This document shows, piece after piece, positions 11,330-24,330 of a stretch of DNA of 64,000 nt (the first letter of the stretch is position 1; each line of letters starts with the position of its first letter). Under the pieces are notes generated by a model. The model was not told where the DNA came from and did no database searches. It saw only the letters and a list, made by a program, of their open reading frames with translations. This stretch comes from Rosellinia necatrix (taxonomy: Eukaryota > Ascomycota > Sordariomycetes > Xylariales > Xylariaceae): NCBI GenBank assembly GCA_021209875.1, contig JAGYVD010000010.1, forward strand, positions 372,001 to 436,000, read 5' to 3'. Both the position numbers and the translations under genes were made by a program.

Positions 11330-14150
11330 ATATTATAACGGGGGGAAGCAATTTAGGTTTTTTAGTAGAAGCTAAGCAATAAAGACGTTTTAAAAAAACG
11401 TTTTAAATAAACTAGCGTTTTAAAACATTAGTTAATATAATTACTATAAACTTTATTATTAATTTTTAAAGTTTATAAAATTAATATTATAAGTAAATAA
11501 TATTAATATAGTAGGACGTTTTAAACATAAAAACAATAGTTATGACAGAAATAAAAAAAAACGAATTTATTAATATTTTTATATTAAAATTGCATTATTT
11601 AAAATAATAGATAAAGCTTAGGTATGGCTAGCTTTTATAAAACTTTATTAAAATTTTATAAAATAAATAAAAATTAATACAGTTTATTTTATTACCGACA
11701 GACAACTTAAAGTAGTATTTATAGCAATAACGTTTGAAAAAAACATATTTATATTATAAAATAGCTTTATAAACTTTTCATAGTTTATAAAACTAATTTA
11801 TAATTATTTTAAAAAAGATATTATAAATTTAAATACTGTTTATTAATTATTAGCGCTGCTTAAAGTATTTTAAAAATCTTATTAATTTAATAAATAAAAC
11901 AAATAATAATTTTATATAAATATTATATTAAATAAACTAGTTTAGCTTATAAAATAAAAAGTTAAAGCTAATTTAAATTATGTTTTAATTAAAACAAACA
12001 AAAAATTAAAGATTTAATAAAATTAGATCGTTATAATATCTGCTTAGTTAAACAAAACATTTAATAGTTGTTAAAAAATTATATTTAAGCTAAACTTAGG
12101 CATTTTTAATTTATAATATATTAAAAAAAATTAAAGTTAATTTTAAAGCGGTAAAACTATTATTTTTCATAAGCAAAAAGCTAGTAAATAATAAGTTAAA
12201 AATAAAATTTAAGCTTTAGTTTATATTTATAAAAAGTAAACTTATTAAAAACAGGGATTATTTTTAATATAAATTAAAAAAAATAATTATATTGCTAGCT
12301 GTATAAAAAGCAAAGTTTTAAAAAGTTTTATATTGTTTATTGTTAATAACTACAGTAAACTAATATTAAAAACTAGCCTAAGAGTTTTAAACTATTATTT
12401 TTTGTTTTATAATAATTTTAATAAATATAAAAAAGCTAGGGTTAAATATTAAATTTTAAAAATAGCTGCAGATAACAAGTTTATTTTGTTTTATATTAAG
12501 TTTGTTTAATAGGCTAGCATAGCATAAGTTAACTTAAAAGATTTTAAGCAAAATATATATAATAAATTATTAAAACGTTTATATAAGTTTTATATAAATA
12601 AACTATATAATAAGATAATAAAATTTACTGGTTATTATAAATATATATAATTATATAATTATTAGCAACAAAAAACTTTATTTAAAATAACGCTTTATAA
12701 AAAAAAAATTTAAAAAAAAGCTAGAAAAATTTTTAATTTAGGCTGTTTAAAATAGTTTTTAATTTAAAAGTATTTATATATTAAAAATAACAATAAAAGC
12801 GTTACTATTATTAAATAAATAAAAATAAAATAAAAAATTATATGAAATTAAAATTAGATTAGTTTAAAGTTTTGTTTTTATTAATAAAAATATCCCAGCA
12901 ATAATTATTTTTTAAAAGCAATTTTAATTAACTAAATAATATATATATTAGCGCTATTTATATAAAAATTATAAAAATAGATTATATAAAAATAAAAAAT
13001 ATAAAAAAAAATAGGTTAAAATAAATAAACTTTTTTAAGCAGAAAATGTTAACATTTAATATAGTATAATATAAAAAATCTTGTTTAATTTTTTAAAAAA
13101 ACATTTTGAAAAAAAACCTGTTTTTAATAAATTATATTGTAATAAATAATAAATTTATATTGTTGATAAAAGTTTTAGCTAATATAAAAGCAGACATATA
13201 TATTTTAAATAATATAATTTTTGCTGCTTAAATAATAAAGTATTTAAAACTTAAAATTATAACAAGCTTTAAACAAGATATTATTGCTGAATATAATAGT
13301 CATTTAATTTAATAAGTAAACTTAGCTTTAAAAACATATTTTAAAATATAAAAAAAACAGTATAAAAAGCTTTTTAATTATAATTCATATAAAATATAAC
13401 ATAATTATTAAAAAGAATATTATAATTATTATAACGTCTTAATATATTTTTATATAAATAATTTTATGTTTAAATAATTAAAAACTAAAGTATTAAGCTT
13501 TTAAAATTTTAATAAATAAAGCAGGCAACATGTTAAAATATTTTAAATATTAAAAAAACGTTGTTTTAAAAAAAAGCTAAGAAACTATAAGAATAAAAAA
13601 CGTAAAAATAGGGGATTTAATTAAAAATAGCAAAAAAAAAGCTGTGAAAATAAAACATTTTAAACTAAATATAATAAAAATTATTTAATTAAAAACTAAA
13701 CTAATTATAAACAATATAAACTTAAAAGCTTTATTTTTTTAGACTTATTTTAATAGTTATTTTAAAGCTTTAAAACTAGCGATTATTTTAAGTAAAAATT
13801 AAAATTATATAAAAATATATAAAATAAAAAAGTGTTAAGCAAAAATAAAAATATTAATTTAATTTTAAAAGCAGTAAAAATTAAACCAAAAATAAAAACT
13901 TAGCTTAAAAAAGTTTAAAGCTTATATTAATTTTAATAAAACATTATCAGATATTATAAATATTAATTTATAAAAATCATAACTATTAAAGCTGTAGCTT
14001 TTAATATAATATTATAATAAAACAGTATAATATACTATAATATAATTATATTATATAAAATTAATAAAATAATAAAATATAAAAATTTAAAATAAACTGT
14101 TAAATAAAAATAAAGCAGAATTAAAAAAAACTTATTATAAATTGTTTTAA
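11330..14150 (+). pseudogene. RIP-degraded upstream coding region of D1 (gag/protease part expected)
   Basis: This lies between the LTR and the RT of D1 and aligns along its length with 34880-37750 in D2. Frames are broken every few codons by RIP-type stops. No zinc knuckle or aspartic-protease motif could be recognised, so the gag/protease reading rests only on the position upstream of a Gypsy RT. Confidence 0.45.
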
Positions 14151-14660
14151 AAGCTTATTATAAATATTTAAACGTTTATTTAAAAGCTGTTTTAAACAAC
14201 CAGTTTTTATATAAACTAAAAGTTAATTATTATTTAATATTAAATTAAAACCTAAGATTGTTAAAATATAGTTTTTTATATAAAATATTATTTTAAAAAG
14301 CTAAAACGTATTAATAATATATTTATACTAATTTAGTTAAAAAATTTATAAAATTTATGCTGGCCCTTTAAACAGCTTTTATATTTTTTATATATAAAAG
14401 CAATAGGTTTTTATATTTATATGTTAGTTATAAAAAATTAAATGTTTTAATTTAAAAAACTAATATTTATTACTACTGATTAAAAAATATTAGCTTATAT
14501 AATATAGGCTAAAATATTTATAAAAATTAATATTAAGCAGGTATTTTATTATATTTATATTATAAAAAAAATAAAAAGTTAATTGTTTTTTAAACTTAAT
14601 ATAAAATTTACTAGTTTAAAGTATTATTTTTTAAGTTAATTAATAAGCCGGCTATTTTTT

Positions 14661-14665
14661 AAAAG
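14661..14665. repeat. target-site duplication AAAAG (left)
   Basis: AAAAG at 14661-14665 repeats at 14930-14934 on the other side of the C solo LTR. D2 has the uninterrupted sequence at about 38260 (ATTTTTAAAAATATATTAAT), which shows what the empty site looked like. Confidence 0.85.
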
Positions 14666-14929
14666 AGTTACGGATGACTGGATGATTGGTAATTGGCCAC
14701 ACGCGGCATGCGCGGCATGCACGTGCGGAACATCCGTACACCTGCTGCCAACTGGCACGCATAGACCAGCTGTAGCGCACACAGACTGGACCCACCCCAC
14801 ACACACTTAGCCAGAATTCTAGTGGGCTAATTCCTTCCACTTACTCTTTCCTTTCACATCTGTAGATTTTTTGTACAATACATCACTTATTGCTGGAGCC
14901 TTGACTTCTTATTTGTGACTGGTGCAACA
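14666..14929 (-). mobile_element. solo LTR of family C inside the RT of D1
   Basis: 264 bp, GC-rich, flanked by the perfect 5-bp duplication AAAAG and absent from the same site in D2. On the plus strand it runs from AGTTACGGATGACTGG to GACTGGTGCAACA. On the minus strand it starts TGTTGCACCAGTC. Related copies are at 29631-29859, 63211-63458 and the split copy at 34517-34555 plus 56687-56905. A 5-bp duplication and the TG start suggest an LTR, but no copy with an internal region is in the window. A 62-codon open frame within it is incidental. Confidence 0.85.
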
Positions 14930-15279
14930 AAAAGTATATTAATAATATGCTGCAAAAATATTTAAATATTTTGTATATAGCTTATATTAATAATATTTTA
15001 ATTTATTTAAATAATAAACTAAAATATTAATATTACGTCGATAAAATGCTGCAACGTTTTAAAAAAGCAGAACTATAAGCCGACTTAAAAAAATGCAAAT
15101 TTTATATAAAAAAAACTAAATTTTTGAAATTTATAATTAAAACTAAAAAAATAAAAGTTAACTTTAAAAAACTGGCTAATTAGTATATTAAAACTAAAAT
15201 ATTTTAATTATAAAAATAAAATAAAAATAAAAATAAACATGTTTAATAAAGTAGAAGGTAGCATGATATTATAATAAAA

Positions 15280-15575
15280 AACAATGAAGAATTTATAATA
15301 GCTAGTTATATTTTATTTAAAAACTTTTATAACATGAAATTAAACTATAGCATTTATAACCAAAAATATTAGCAATTATGAAAAAATTATTATATGAAAA
15401 ATAAAATTAATAAGCTTATAATAACTGCAACTGTTTTTAATTATTATAAATTAGGCTATATTAAAATATTTTAATACAAAAGAAATTTTAAATTTAAAAC
15501 AAAGTAAATAAGTTAAGCTAATTATATATTATTTAAAATCCAAAAATATAATAGCGGATATTTTTTAAACTAATA
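15280..15575 (+). pseudogene. RNase H domain relic of D1
   Basis: Downstream of the RT, one frame reads NEEFIIASYILFKNFYNMKLNYSIYNQKY, then, about 70 residues later, KLIIYYLKSKNIIADIF. The family pattern is EFHPIAYFSK...NYEIYDKE...FVIxYxPGKxNxxADALTR. The spacing and the Ala-Asp near the end fit the Gypsy RNase H domain that removes template RNA. Many codons are RIP-altered. Homology with D2 stops soon after, near 15720. Confidence 0.7.
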
Positions 15576-15720
15576 AAAATTTAAAAACATAAAAACAATG
15601 GAAAAATAAACAAAAACTAGAGCTTTTTTAAACTAGTAATTTTAAAACAAAAAATATATATAAAATATATATTATAAAAATATTATAATTTTATTGCTAT
15701 TAAAGATAATATTAATAGAA

Positions 15721-16302
15721 ACGTTAATTTTATATTTTTATTAATTATATTTAATAAGTTTATTAATGTTTATTTTATGAGCTTTATATTTATTTTTAAC
15801 ACATTTTAAAATATATTAATAAAATATATAAAAGTTTTTTATAACAGAAAAACCTTTATTTTATAATTCAATTATTATTTTAACAGCATTTAATTAAAGC
15901 TTTTTAAAAAGTTCTGTTTATTTTAATATTTTAATAATTTACCTAATAATTTTTTAGCTAGCACGATTTAACGTGCTATTTAATTTAAAAACTTTAATAA
16001 ATATTAGTTTTTTTTTAATCTTTTCATTTGGTATTTAACGTTTATATTTTATTAAGCTTGTAATAATAATTTTTTATTATTATTTTTTTAGATTTTATAA
16101 GTTAAAAGTTTAAATGATTTCATTATTCAATGTTTAAATTTTATAATTAAATTAATAATAATTTTTTGCTTTTAATTACTATTATTAACAATAAATAAGC
16201 GTATGATTAAGCATATATTAATTAGTAATTAAATATAATAAATTATTAATTAGTAGACTTAAACTAATCGAAATAATTATTTTAAATATAAATATAGGCT
16301 TA

Positions 16303-16339
<37 letters not shown>

Positions 16340-19249
16340 TTAATATTAAAATATAACAAGTCTTATTATTTTTATAAAAATATAACAATAATTATATTTA
16401 TTATTTCAATAATAATAGATTTTTAAATTATAAAACCGATTTAACCAACGTTTATTCCCATATTTTAATTAATTCGGTTAATAAAATAATTAATTTTAAT
16501 ATTAAGTTAATTAATTTTAATACCGGGTTAATTAATATATCGAATAATAAACCCAAATCTAAAAATAATACTAAAAGTTCGAATAATTTAAAAGATTATA
16601 ATAAAAAATTTACTATTTATATAATAAAAGAGGGTTTATTTATTTAAAATTTATTACTTATAAATCCTAAGAAAAACAGCAAATGCTAGTTTAATGTACT
16701 AAGTATTTATTTATTTATTTATTTTTAAACTTATTAACTAATTTTTTTTAGTTCTTTTTATTTAAAAATAGTTAAAGTTTGGAGGTTTTAATCTTTGAAT
16801 TTTTCAAAGCATTATAAAATTAAACATCTATATATTGCATATAATAAAAAAACGAAAAACAAAAGGAAAAAATAAGTTATTTATTTATTATTTATTTATT
16901 TAAATATTTATTAATTTTTAAAATAGAAAATGAAATTATAAAAACTTTTGAAGTTTTTTAATTTATAAACCTGAAAACAACTTTAAAATAATATTATTTT
17001 TAATATAAACGTTATAATAAATAATAATTTATTGTTTAATATTTTTAATTCTATATTTCTTTAAGAATTTCTTTTTAAAACTGTAAGTTTATTATTAATT
17101 AATATTTTAATATTTATATTAAGTCATAATTAATTTAGAGATTTTATTATAAACTGAAAAACAATGAAAGTTTTAGTAGATTTAATTTTTAAACTATATT
17201 ATTAGTTTTTAATAACGAATTAAAGCTAATATTAAAAATAATTAAAGTTTTTTATTATTTTTAATATATAGATTTTAAACTTTTAAACAGCGTTTATAAA
17301 AGTTATTATTTTTTTATTAATTCTGATTTTAATTTAATTTATAAATTAATTGGATTTAAAGAAATAATTGACCGTTATATTAGTTTAAATATGTTTAATT
17401 GTTTTTTAAATATATTAAAACTATATTTAGCTATTATTTCGAGTAATATTTTTAAGTATATATTTATTTTTAAAAGCTAACTTTTTATAGTATTACTTGA
17501 GATAACGCTTGAAATAATACAACGTTTTTCAAGTTTTTAAACTAAATTATTTAAATTTAACATATAAAAACGTTAATAATAATATTTGTTATATTTTATA
17601 TATTATTAATTTAATAGTTTAAAATATATTAAAATAATATATTTTAACTTTAAATAAAGCTAAAAATTTATTTAATTATATTATTAATTAAATAAATAAT
17701 ATTTAAAATAATAAATATTTAAATGAGTTTATTATTTATTTATTTATATATTTATTTATTAATATTTTTTATAAACTTAATTAATAGAATTTAATAAATT
17801 GTTATTTTAATAAAATATACTACTAAAATTAAAGAATTATTTTTAAAAGAATTAAAAAATAAAGCAAAACGGGGTGTTATTACTTAGTTTTAATATTAAA
17901 AAAAATTTTTAAATATGTTTTATTTTAAAATAATTATTAAATTAATAAGCTAATTTATTATTAAATAATATTACTTGTTAAAATTTAATTTTAAAATGTT
18001 AAATATATTAATTGAATTAAAAAACTTTTAAATTTATTAATTGATTCATTATAAATATTAAATTTAAATAAATATATTTAAATTTAATAAATTAATATAT
18101 TGTTAAATAATTGTGTAATTTATTTAATATATTTGTTAAACTATCGGTAAAATTATAAGCTGAAGTTTATATAATATTATTAAAATTGTTATTATATATT
18201 TATAAAATATATAACGATTTAAAAGAATTTATTTAGTATAGCTAGAATAAAATATAACAAGATTTATTTTTAATAAGTTTTTATTTTTATTTTTAAATTT
18301 ATTTATAACTATATTAATTTTATATTAAAAAAATTGTTTTTTAATTTAATTAATGCTATTAATAATAGTATTAAAAATTAGAAAAATTTTTTTGTTAATT
18401 AAATAATTTTTGATTGAAACATATAAGCTTTATATTTTAAGTTTTATATTAGATCTTTGTTTTAAAACTATATATTTTAAAATTAACAAAGTATTATATT
18501 TTTATTTTAATATTAAAAAGATATTATTTGGTTATTTAAACTTGTATTTAATTAGTAAGTTTATTTATATTTATTTATTTTATTATTTATTTATTTACAT
18601 ATTTATTAATAATTAAATAGGTTTTTAAATATAGTTAACTTTTTAAATAAGAACGTTGTTAATAAACTTAGTAATTTTTTGCTGAAAATCCTGAAAATAA
18701 TTCAGCTGAATCTGATTTTAAAAGTGAATTTTTATAAATTTATTTTTAATATTTATTGAAAAAAAAAAAAACTATTTATTTAAAAAGAATTATTACTTTA
18801 AAAGTTAATATTATTTTTATTTTATTTTTATTATTTTATTTTATTTATTTATTAACGTTTATTTATTAGGTTAATTTATTAGAATATTAGAAAAATAACG
18901 CTTTTGATTTTTAATATTATTGATTTTAGCTAGAAAATATTTAGCTATTCTAGCTACTTCTGCTGCTATTAAACAAGTTTTTTTTATTACTAGTAATATA
19001 ATTACTAAAAGTAGAAATAGACTTAGTTTTAAAACAGTTAAAGCGTTAGTTTTATTAAAAAGTTAGAAATTAACTAATTTAGAAGATTTAATTATTAAAG
19101 AAAATACGGATTTCAAAATTAAAATAAGGAATAAATTATATATAATTAATTATATATAATTTATTTAGATTTTATTTTTATTAATTATTTTATTAATATT
19201 TATTTATAATTTTTAATTTTAATCTATTATAATAATAAAACTTATACCT
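15721..19249. other. AT-rich stretch, unassigned; probably includes the far end of B''
   Basis: No gene is visible. A 68-codon open frame at 18410-18616 is Ile/Tyr/Phe/Leu-rich, as expected by chance at this base composition. By offset, the pol end of fragment B'' should reach about 17900, but I could not align beyond about 19250 with confidence. Confidence 0.5.
16304..16331. repeat. 28-nt T homopolymer run
   Basis: An uninterrupted run of 28 T, the longest homopolymer in the window. It could be the poly(A) end of a minus-strand LINE, SINE or retrocopy lying to its right, or a simple repeat. Nothing downstream was recognised to decide. Confidence 0.9.
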
Positions 19250-19313
19250 AGTTATATATATAACAGTAATTTATTTAAATTATTTAATATAATAAAATTT
19301 ATTTATATATTTA

Positions 19314-19374
19314 AATACTACAGTAGTACTGTAGTATTACTATATGTAGTACGTACTAATACTACATGTAGTAT
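19314..19374. repeat. cluster of three palindromes
   Basis: Within B'': an inverted repeat with 12-bp arms AATACTACAGTA/TACTGTAGTATT and a 1-nt centre (19314-19338), the palindrome AGTACGTACT (19348-19357) and the 16-bp perfect palindrome ATACTACATGTAGTAT (19359-19374). The aligned part of B (about 27090-27160) has no such structure. Confidence 0.85.
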
Positions 19375-22249
19375 ACTAATTTCTAACCCTATTAACATGT
19401 TATTTATTTTAGTAATCGCGCTAGTTTCTATAATAGTTAAGCTTAAACAATATATTATAATATAATATTAATATATATGCATAATAATAGCTGTAATAAT
19501 GAAAATTATTAATATAAAGTCTGTTAATAAATATATACTCAATAATTGAAATTTGTTAAAAATTTATATTTTATTTTTAAATATAAAAATATTAAAATTA
19601 AGAATCAGCGCGATGCTATAAAACGCGGTTAATAATAAACTAATATTAAACAGTAGTAAATTGGTTATATTTATAGCTTAAATTATTATTAAGCTTATAG
19701 TTAGTATTATGGCTTTAAAAAATGTTTTTATATATTGTTAATATTTTTTGTTAACATACTTGTTTTTAAATTATATTGATTAAAATATTTTTAAAAATAG
19801 TTTTGGTTTTACAAAATAGATTAATAATTATTATATTTATAAAAGTTATAAATTGAATTAAAACAGTGATATTGTTTTTTGTGATAGTTTAAATATAAAA
19901 TTTCTATATTTAAATAATAGTTTATATTTAGCTAGTTTTAATATTAATATTTCAAATGTTAAAATAACTTTTTATATTAAAGTTATTTTAGAAATAGATA
20001 AGTTTATTTTAAAAATATTAAAAATAAACATTGAAAATTTTTAATATTTATGAAAATATTTATATTGAAACTACAAGTAATTAATATTTTAGTAACAATT
20101 AAATTTTTGTTTTTAATAATATTTTAATAATATATATATATACACATATATTGATAATTCAAGGTTTGTTTATAAATTTCAAAATTGATAAAAATATATA
20201 ATTATTATTATTTAATATATACAATTTTAATATAGTTTTTATTTATATTTAACTTTTTAAATGTAGCTTGTTTATTTATAAAAATATATTTAAATGTTTT
20301 TAATAATGATTTTATTATTATTACATTAATATAGTTTATATTGAAGCTTATAATCATATTTTTATTATTCATCAATCTTTAAATAATAAGTTTAAAATAT
20401 AAAAATTTATGATTTTCTATTTTTATTTTTGGTAACTATATAACTTACTACATGTTTTTGAATAAATATAATTAATTTACTTTTTATTTAAAATTTATAA
20501 TTTTAGTGATTATTATATTTTTAATTAATTTGATCAAAAAACCCAATTTTATGTAATTTTTAATATAATATTAATATAGTTATATTTATATAAATATTAA
20601 AATAATATATTATATAATATAAAAGTATATTATATCGCTTATAAATATATTTAATTAAAAATAACATGTTTTAAATACATTTAATTAAGCGTTTAATATA
20701 ACATGTGATATATTAATTTTCATTACTTGTTAAATTAAACATGTAATTATAATACACCTTTTATTCTTATTTAATTTAAAAATAAATAAAATATAAAATA
20801 ATATGATATTTAATATTTATAAGTTTAATTAAGCTGTATTAACGCGTCTGTTTTTTAGTATTATTTATATTTATTTTTATATTTGTTCCAGCTGAAACTT
20901 ACAGGTTTTTTATTTATTTTTGTTGTGCTGCTTTTTTTAGTTTTTATTTTAATTTCTATTTTTTTAACACTCATTTCTTTAATTATTAAATGTTTTATTA
21001 TAGTTTTATTTATTTCTTTTAGCTTAGAAATATTTATTTTTTACTGCTATTATTAAAAAACGCTTCGTTTTAATAATTTGTTATATATTTAGCTAAAATA
21101 TTTTTTTATTGCATGTTAAAAAATAGTATTCAATTTTAAAGTTTATATTAATTTATATTACAATTATAACGCTATATTAAATTTTATTATTAATATTTAA
21201 AATTATTATAGCTTAAGCATATTCTAGTTTTTTTATATAAACGTAGCAAAAACAGTATTTTATGATATAATGTTTTTAATAATAATTTAATTTAAATAAA
21301 AGTTTTATTATTATAGCAAGATATATATATTAAATTAAATTATTATTTTACTGTAAAACTGCAGGTTTTTTTAATACTATTTAAAATATAATTAAAATTT
21401 ATTAAATATTTCATTCGATTATGTTTAAATTTTTTAAAAAAAGATTTTTTTTCTCAAACAGAATATGGCGGTAAACATAAGCTTGTTTTTATTAGCTATT
21501 ATTTTTAAAATTTTATTTATTTATTTTATTTAAATCAAACTACATAATATTAACCTGTTTTATATAATTATTACATAAAAAATAACACTATTGAATATTT
21601 AATGTTTTTTTTTAAATAACTTTTATTTATATTTATAATTATTTTTGCTATTTTAACTTTGTTAATACAAAAGTTGTTTTAAAAGTCTTTTTTTTGCCGC
21701 TTTTTTTATTGTTTATATTTAAGCTATTTAAATTATTAAGATTATTATATAATAAAAATAGTTTGAATAAGTTTTATTGTTTATTAAATATTATAGTATT
21801 AAAAATATTATAACAAAAAATATTATAAATACATTATCTTTAAACTAAGATAAAATAAAATTTTTTATATGTTGCTACGTTATTTTAGTAAGCAAAGCTT
21901 TTATTAACAAATATATGGCTTGTGTTTTAAAACAGACTACTAAAATAATGAAAACTAATGCTATGACTAAAACTTATGCTAGTTTTATTAAATGTATTAA
22001 AATAAACGATTTAAATCATAGTTTTAATATTAACATCGCTATAATTAAATATTAATAACCAGATTATGAAAGTTAAACAAGCAGTATTATTATATATTTA
22101 ATTTTATTTAATACAGCTTTAAATAATTAATTAGCAGCGCACTAAAATATTGTCAAAATTGAAGTTTTTATATTAGTGCATGTTTTAAGTTTTGTTTAAT
22201 TATTATATGAATTCATTAATTATTTTTGCTGGCTTAATATTTTTAACAT

Positions 22250-22630
22250 GTTTCTTTATTTTAGTTGTATTCTTTTTTGATTTATTATCTTAATGTCATA
22301 ATTTAAATCACTATTATTATAACAATTTATTTATCTTTTTAATAATATAGTTTTTAAAACTATTTATTCCTTTTTAAAAAAAATTAAAAAAACTACTGTA
22401 ATTATTAAACGTTATTTTTTTTAGGTTTAAATTAAGCAATAATTTTAAAGTTTTTATTTAATATTTTTATAAATTATATCTTGTTTTTTAAACAAGTTTA
22501 AAATATAGATTATATTACAACTAAACATTCTTTTAGCTTTTATAAGCTTTAAAGTTAAAATTTAATTTATTAAAATTATTTTAAATTTTTTAAGCGCTGA
22601 AAATTTTAAGTTGGTTTTACGCTCTAACAT
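22250..22630 (-). pseudogene. gag-like relic at the start of B''
   Basis: Aligns to the first part of the gag-like frame at 51295 (minus) and 23641 (plus), with the ATG at 22630. About 200 bp present in the two relatives are deleted here. RIP changes and stops make it non-functional. Confidence 0.6.
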
Positions 22631-22637
22631 ATTAACA

Positions 22638-22816
22638 CGACACAGTCAGGAAGAGGGGCCCTTTATCTAGCTAGCACAGCTAGCTAGACAAGGATTATAT
22701 ACATTAGATAAAGTAACTAGCTTGAAGCTTCTAGTCCCTGTGGAACTAAAAGTTTTTTTTTTATTTATATTATATTTTTATCGACTGAGACTATCCTACT
22801 TTTAATAAACTTTATT
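22638..22816 (+). repeat. 5' LTR of B
   Basis: About 179 bp beginning (T)GACACAG. The first 120 bp keep GC content and a long inverted repeat around CTAGCTAGC...GCTAGCTAG (22657-22690). A second hairpin, around CTAGTCCCTGTGG, follows at about 22729-22750. The inner part is AT-rich. Confidence 0.8.
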
Positions 22817-23640
22817 AAATAATCCGGTAAGTTTTTTTAATTACACGATTTTATATTTTAGTTTTTCTTTTATGTCGGCAGATAAAGCACGCTTAATTTT
22901 GTAATATTTGCGTATATTTAGCTTTTAATAAAGCTTTTTTTTATATTTTAAGCAGCGCTGTTTATAAAAAAAGTAGAATTATTAGCTTTTAAGCTTAACG
23001 GTTGCTAACAAGATTTATTAATATTGATTTAATGTATAGATTTAATAAACTAACGATATAATATATTTTATGTTAATTATTTTATTTTTGTAGCAAAAAC
23101 GTAAGAATATTTTATATTAAAATACTAGCAGCTCAATCCAACTTTATATTATATTTTAAACAGTTGTATTAGGTGTTTATATATTATTATAATTAGCTAT
23201 TAATATATTAAAACAATTTATTATTTTCTTAAACTTTAATTATCTTAGTATTAACGATTTAATGGCTATAGTGCTACGATTAGTTGTTTTTTTAAACTTT
23301 AACTAATATTATATTTAAACAATAGAAATTATACATTTATTCATAAGTAAAACTAGTTTTAATGTTTTAATAGCTTATATTGAGTTTTTAATAAGCATAC
23401 AGGTTTATAATATTATTTAATTATATTTTTAATTTATTTTTACATGTAATTTTTATTGCTATTTATAATATATATATATATATGAAATTATTAAATAATT
23501 AAGAATATTTGTTAATTCAAATAATAAATTATATAACTTATATATATAAGCTATATTACTAGTGCTAATATAAATTTCAATTATCAATTTATATAAGCTA
23601 ATATTTATACAATTTATTTCATAATTATTAATAAATTAAA

Positions 23641-24330
23641 ATGTAAAATTAATTTAAAAACTTTGATTATGCAAAAAAATTTACAATAGTTTTAATAAAT
23701 AAAAATTCAATTTTAAAGCTTATAAAAGCTAAAATAATCTTTAGTTTGAATATAGTTTAACTTAAGGTATTAGTAATAAAAATAATATTAGGAAAACGCT
23801 ATGTTTTATTAATAAAACTTAAATTTATTAAGCCATTATTTCTTTTGTTTAATATAAAAATTAAAAACTAAAACTATAAATACTAAATATTTTATATTAA
23901 AAAATATGGTTAAAAATACATTTAATCATAAGTTTAAATTAAATAATAGTAAAAGATTACATGTTTATATTTTAAAATTATTTAAAAATTAATATAAAAA
24001 TAATAAAAACTTTTATAAAAACTTTAAAATTATTGATTAATTTAATGCTAAAAAATAACGTGTAATAATTATAGGAGGTTTTTAATTTTGTATTTAAAAA
24101 CGAAAATATTTTTGAAAATTATTTTATGAATAAAATAAATATGTTATCATAATAATAACAATTCAAATTATAAAAACAAAAATTTAAATTAAATAAATAA
24201 GGTTCAAATTATTTATTTTAGCTATAAACCATTTATAAAACTAATATAATAAATTAAAAATAATATAATTAAAACAAAAAACATGTGAAAAATGTTAAAG
24301 CAGCAAAAATAAATAATTAATTAATATAAT
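23641..24330 (+). pseudogene. gag-like relic of element B
   Basis: ATG at 23641 aligns with the ATG of the better-preserved frame of B' (51295 down to 50558). In B' the product starts MSERKTDLEFLALKEF and contains a Gln/Asn/Leu-rich stretch (LQQFFNSLQEKINSFKNYI) that looks like a coiled coil. In B most Gln codons are stops and several Gly/Glu codons are altered. A first ORF of an LTR element in this position is normally gag, which is an inference from position. No zinc knuckle was seen within the aligned part. Confidence 0.55.

Larger units (their letters stand above)
14155..15190 (+). pseudogene. Gypsy reverse transcriptase of D1, interrupted by C
   Basis: The polymerase that copies the element's RNA into cDNA. 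With stops read as RIP products, the order of motifs is that of Ty3/Gypsy RT. There is a stretch with KFIKF...ALQTAFIFFIYKSN (from about 14344), corresponding to the family's G-F-I...PILFV-KK-DG segment. KLNVLIQKTNIYYY follows, corresponding to R-LN-x-T-K-x-x-YPLP. Then comes FKVLFFKLINKPAIF just before 14665, corresponding to the PFGL-TNAPATF block. Beyond the C insertion, AYINNILIY at 14980-15006 is the catalytic YxDD box with both Asp codons changed to Asn (GA to AA). The next segment, ELQADLKKCKFYIKKTKFL, is typical of the region after YxDD. The gene is dead through many stops, the lost catalytic Asp pair and the insertion. Confidence 0.85.
11015..15720 (+). mobile_element. Ty3/Gypsy LTR retrotransposon D, copy 1 (3'-truncated, RIP-degraded)
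   Basis: It begins with an LTR (11015-11262, starting TGTTATAGCC) and matches D2 (34556 to about 39240) until about 15720, where the two diverge. The order seen is LTR, unassigned gag/protease-type region, reverse transcriptase (about 14155-15190) and RNase H (about 15280-15570). RT before RNase H, with Gypsy-type RT motifs, places it in Ty3/Gypsy. Integrase and the 3' LTR are missing, so this copy is truncated. A solo LTR of family C is inserted at 14666-14929 within the RT. Confidence 0.88.
19250..22636 (-). mobile_element. B'' : internal fragment of LTR element B, inverted
   Basis: The reverse complement of this stretch aligns with the inside of element B: ATG at 22630 to that at 23641, about 22030 to 24480, the Lys-rich block at 20880-21060 to 25560-25760, and 19560 to about 26950. 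It lacks about 200 bp of the gag region that B and B' have. Its gag end lies directly against the 5' LTR of B at 22638, without LTR or leader of its own. The other end was not found; by offset it should lie near 17900. Confidence 0.8.

Noticed and set aside
12340..12500. Copia-type integrase in element D
   Set aside because: A stretch like VNNYSKLILKT looked like an integrase core, but the RT downstream is of Gypsy type with RT before RNase H, so the resemblance is probably chance.
14652..14840. 62-codon minus-strand ORF, Cys/Trp-rich
   Set aside because: Lies inside the C solo LTR; a GC-rich repeat with no conserved frame in the other C copies.
18410..18616. 68-codon plus-strand ORF
   Set aside because: Only Ile, Tyr, Phe, Leu, Asn and Lys, as expected by chance in AT-only DNA; no homologue pattern.
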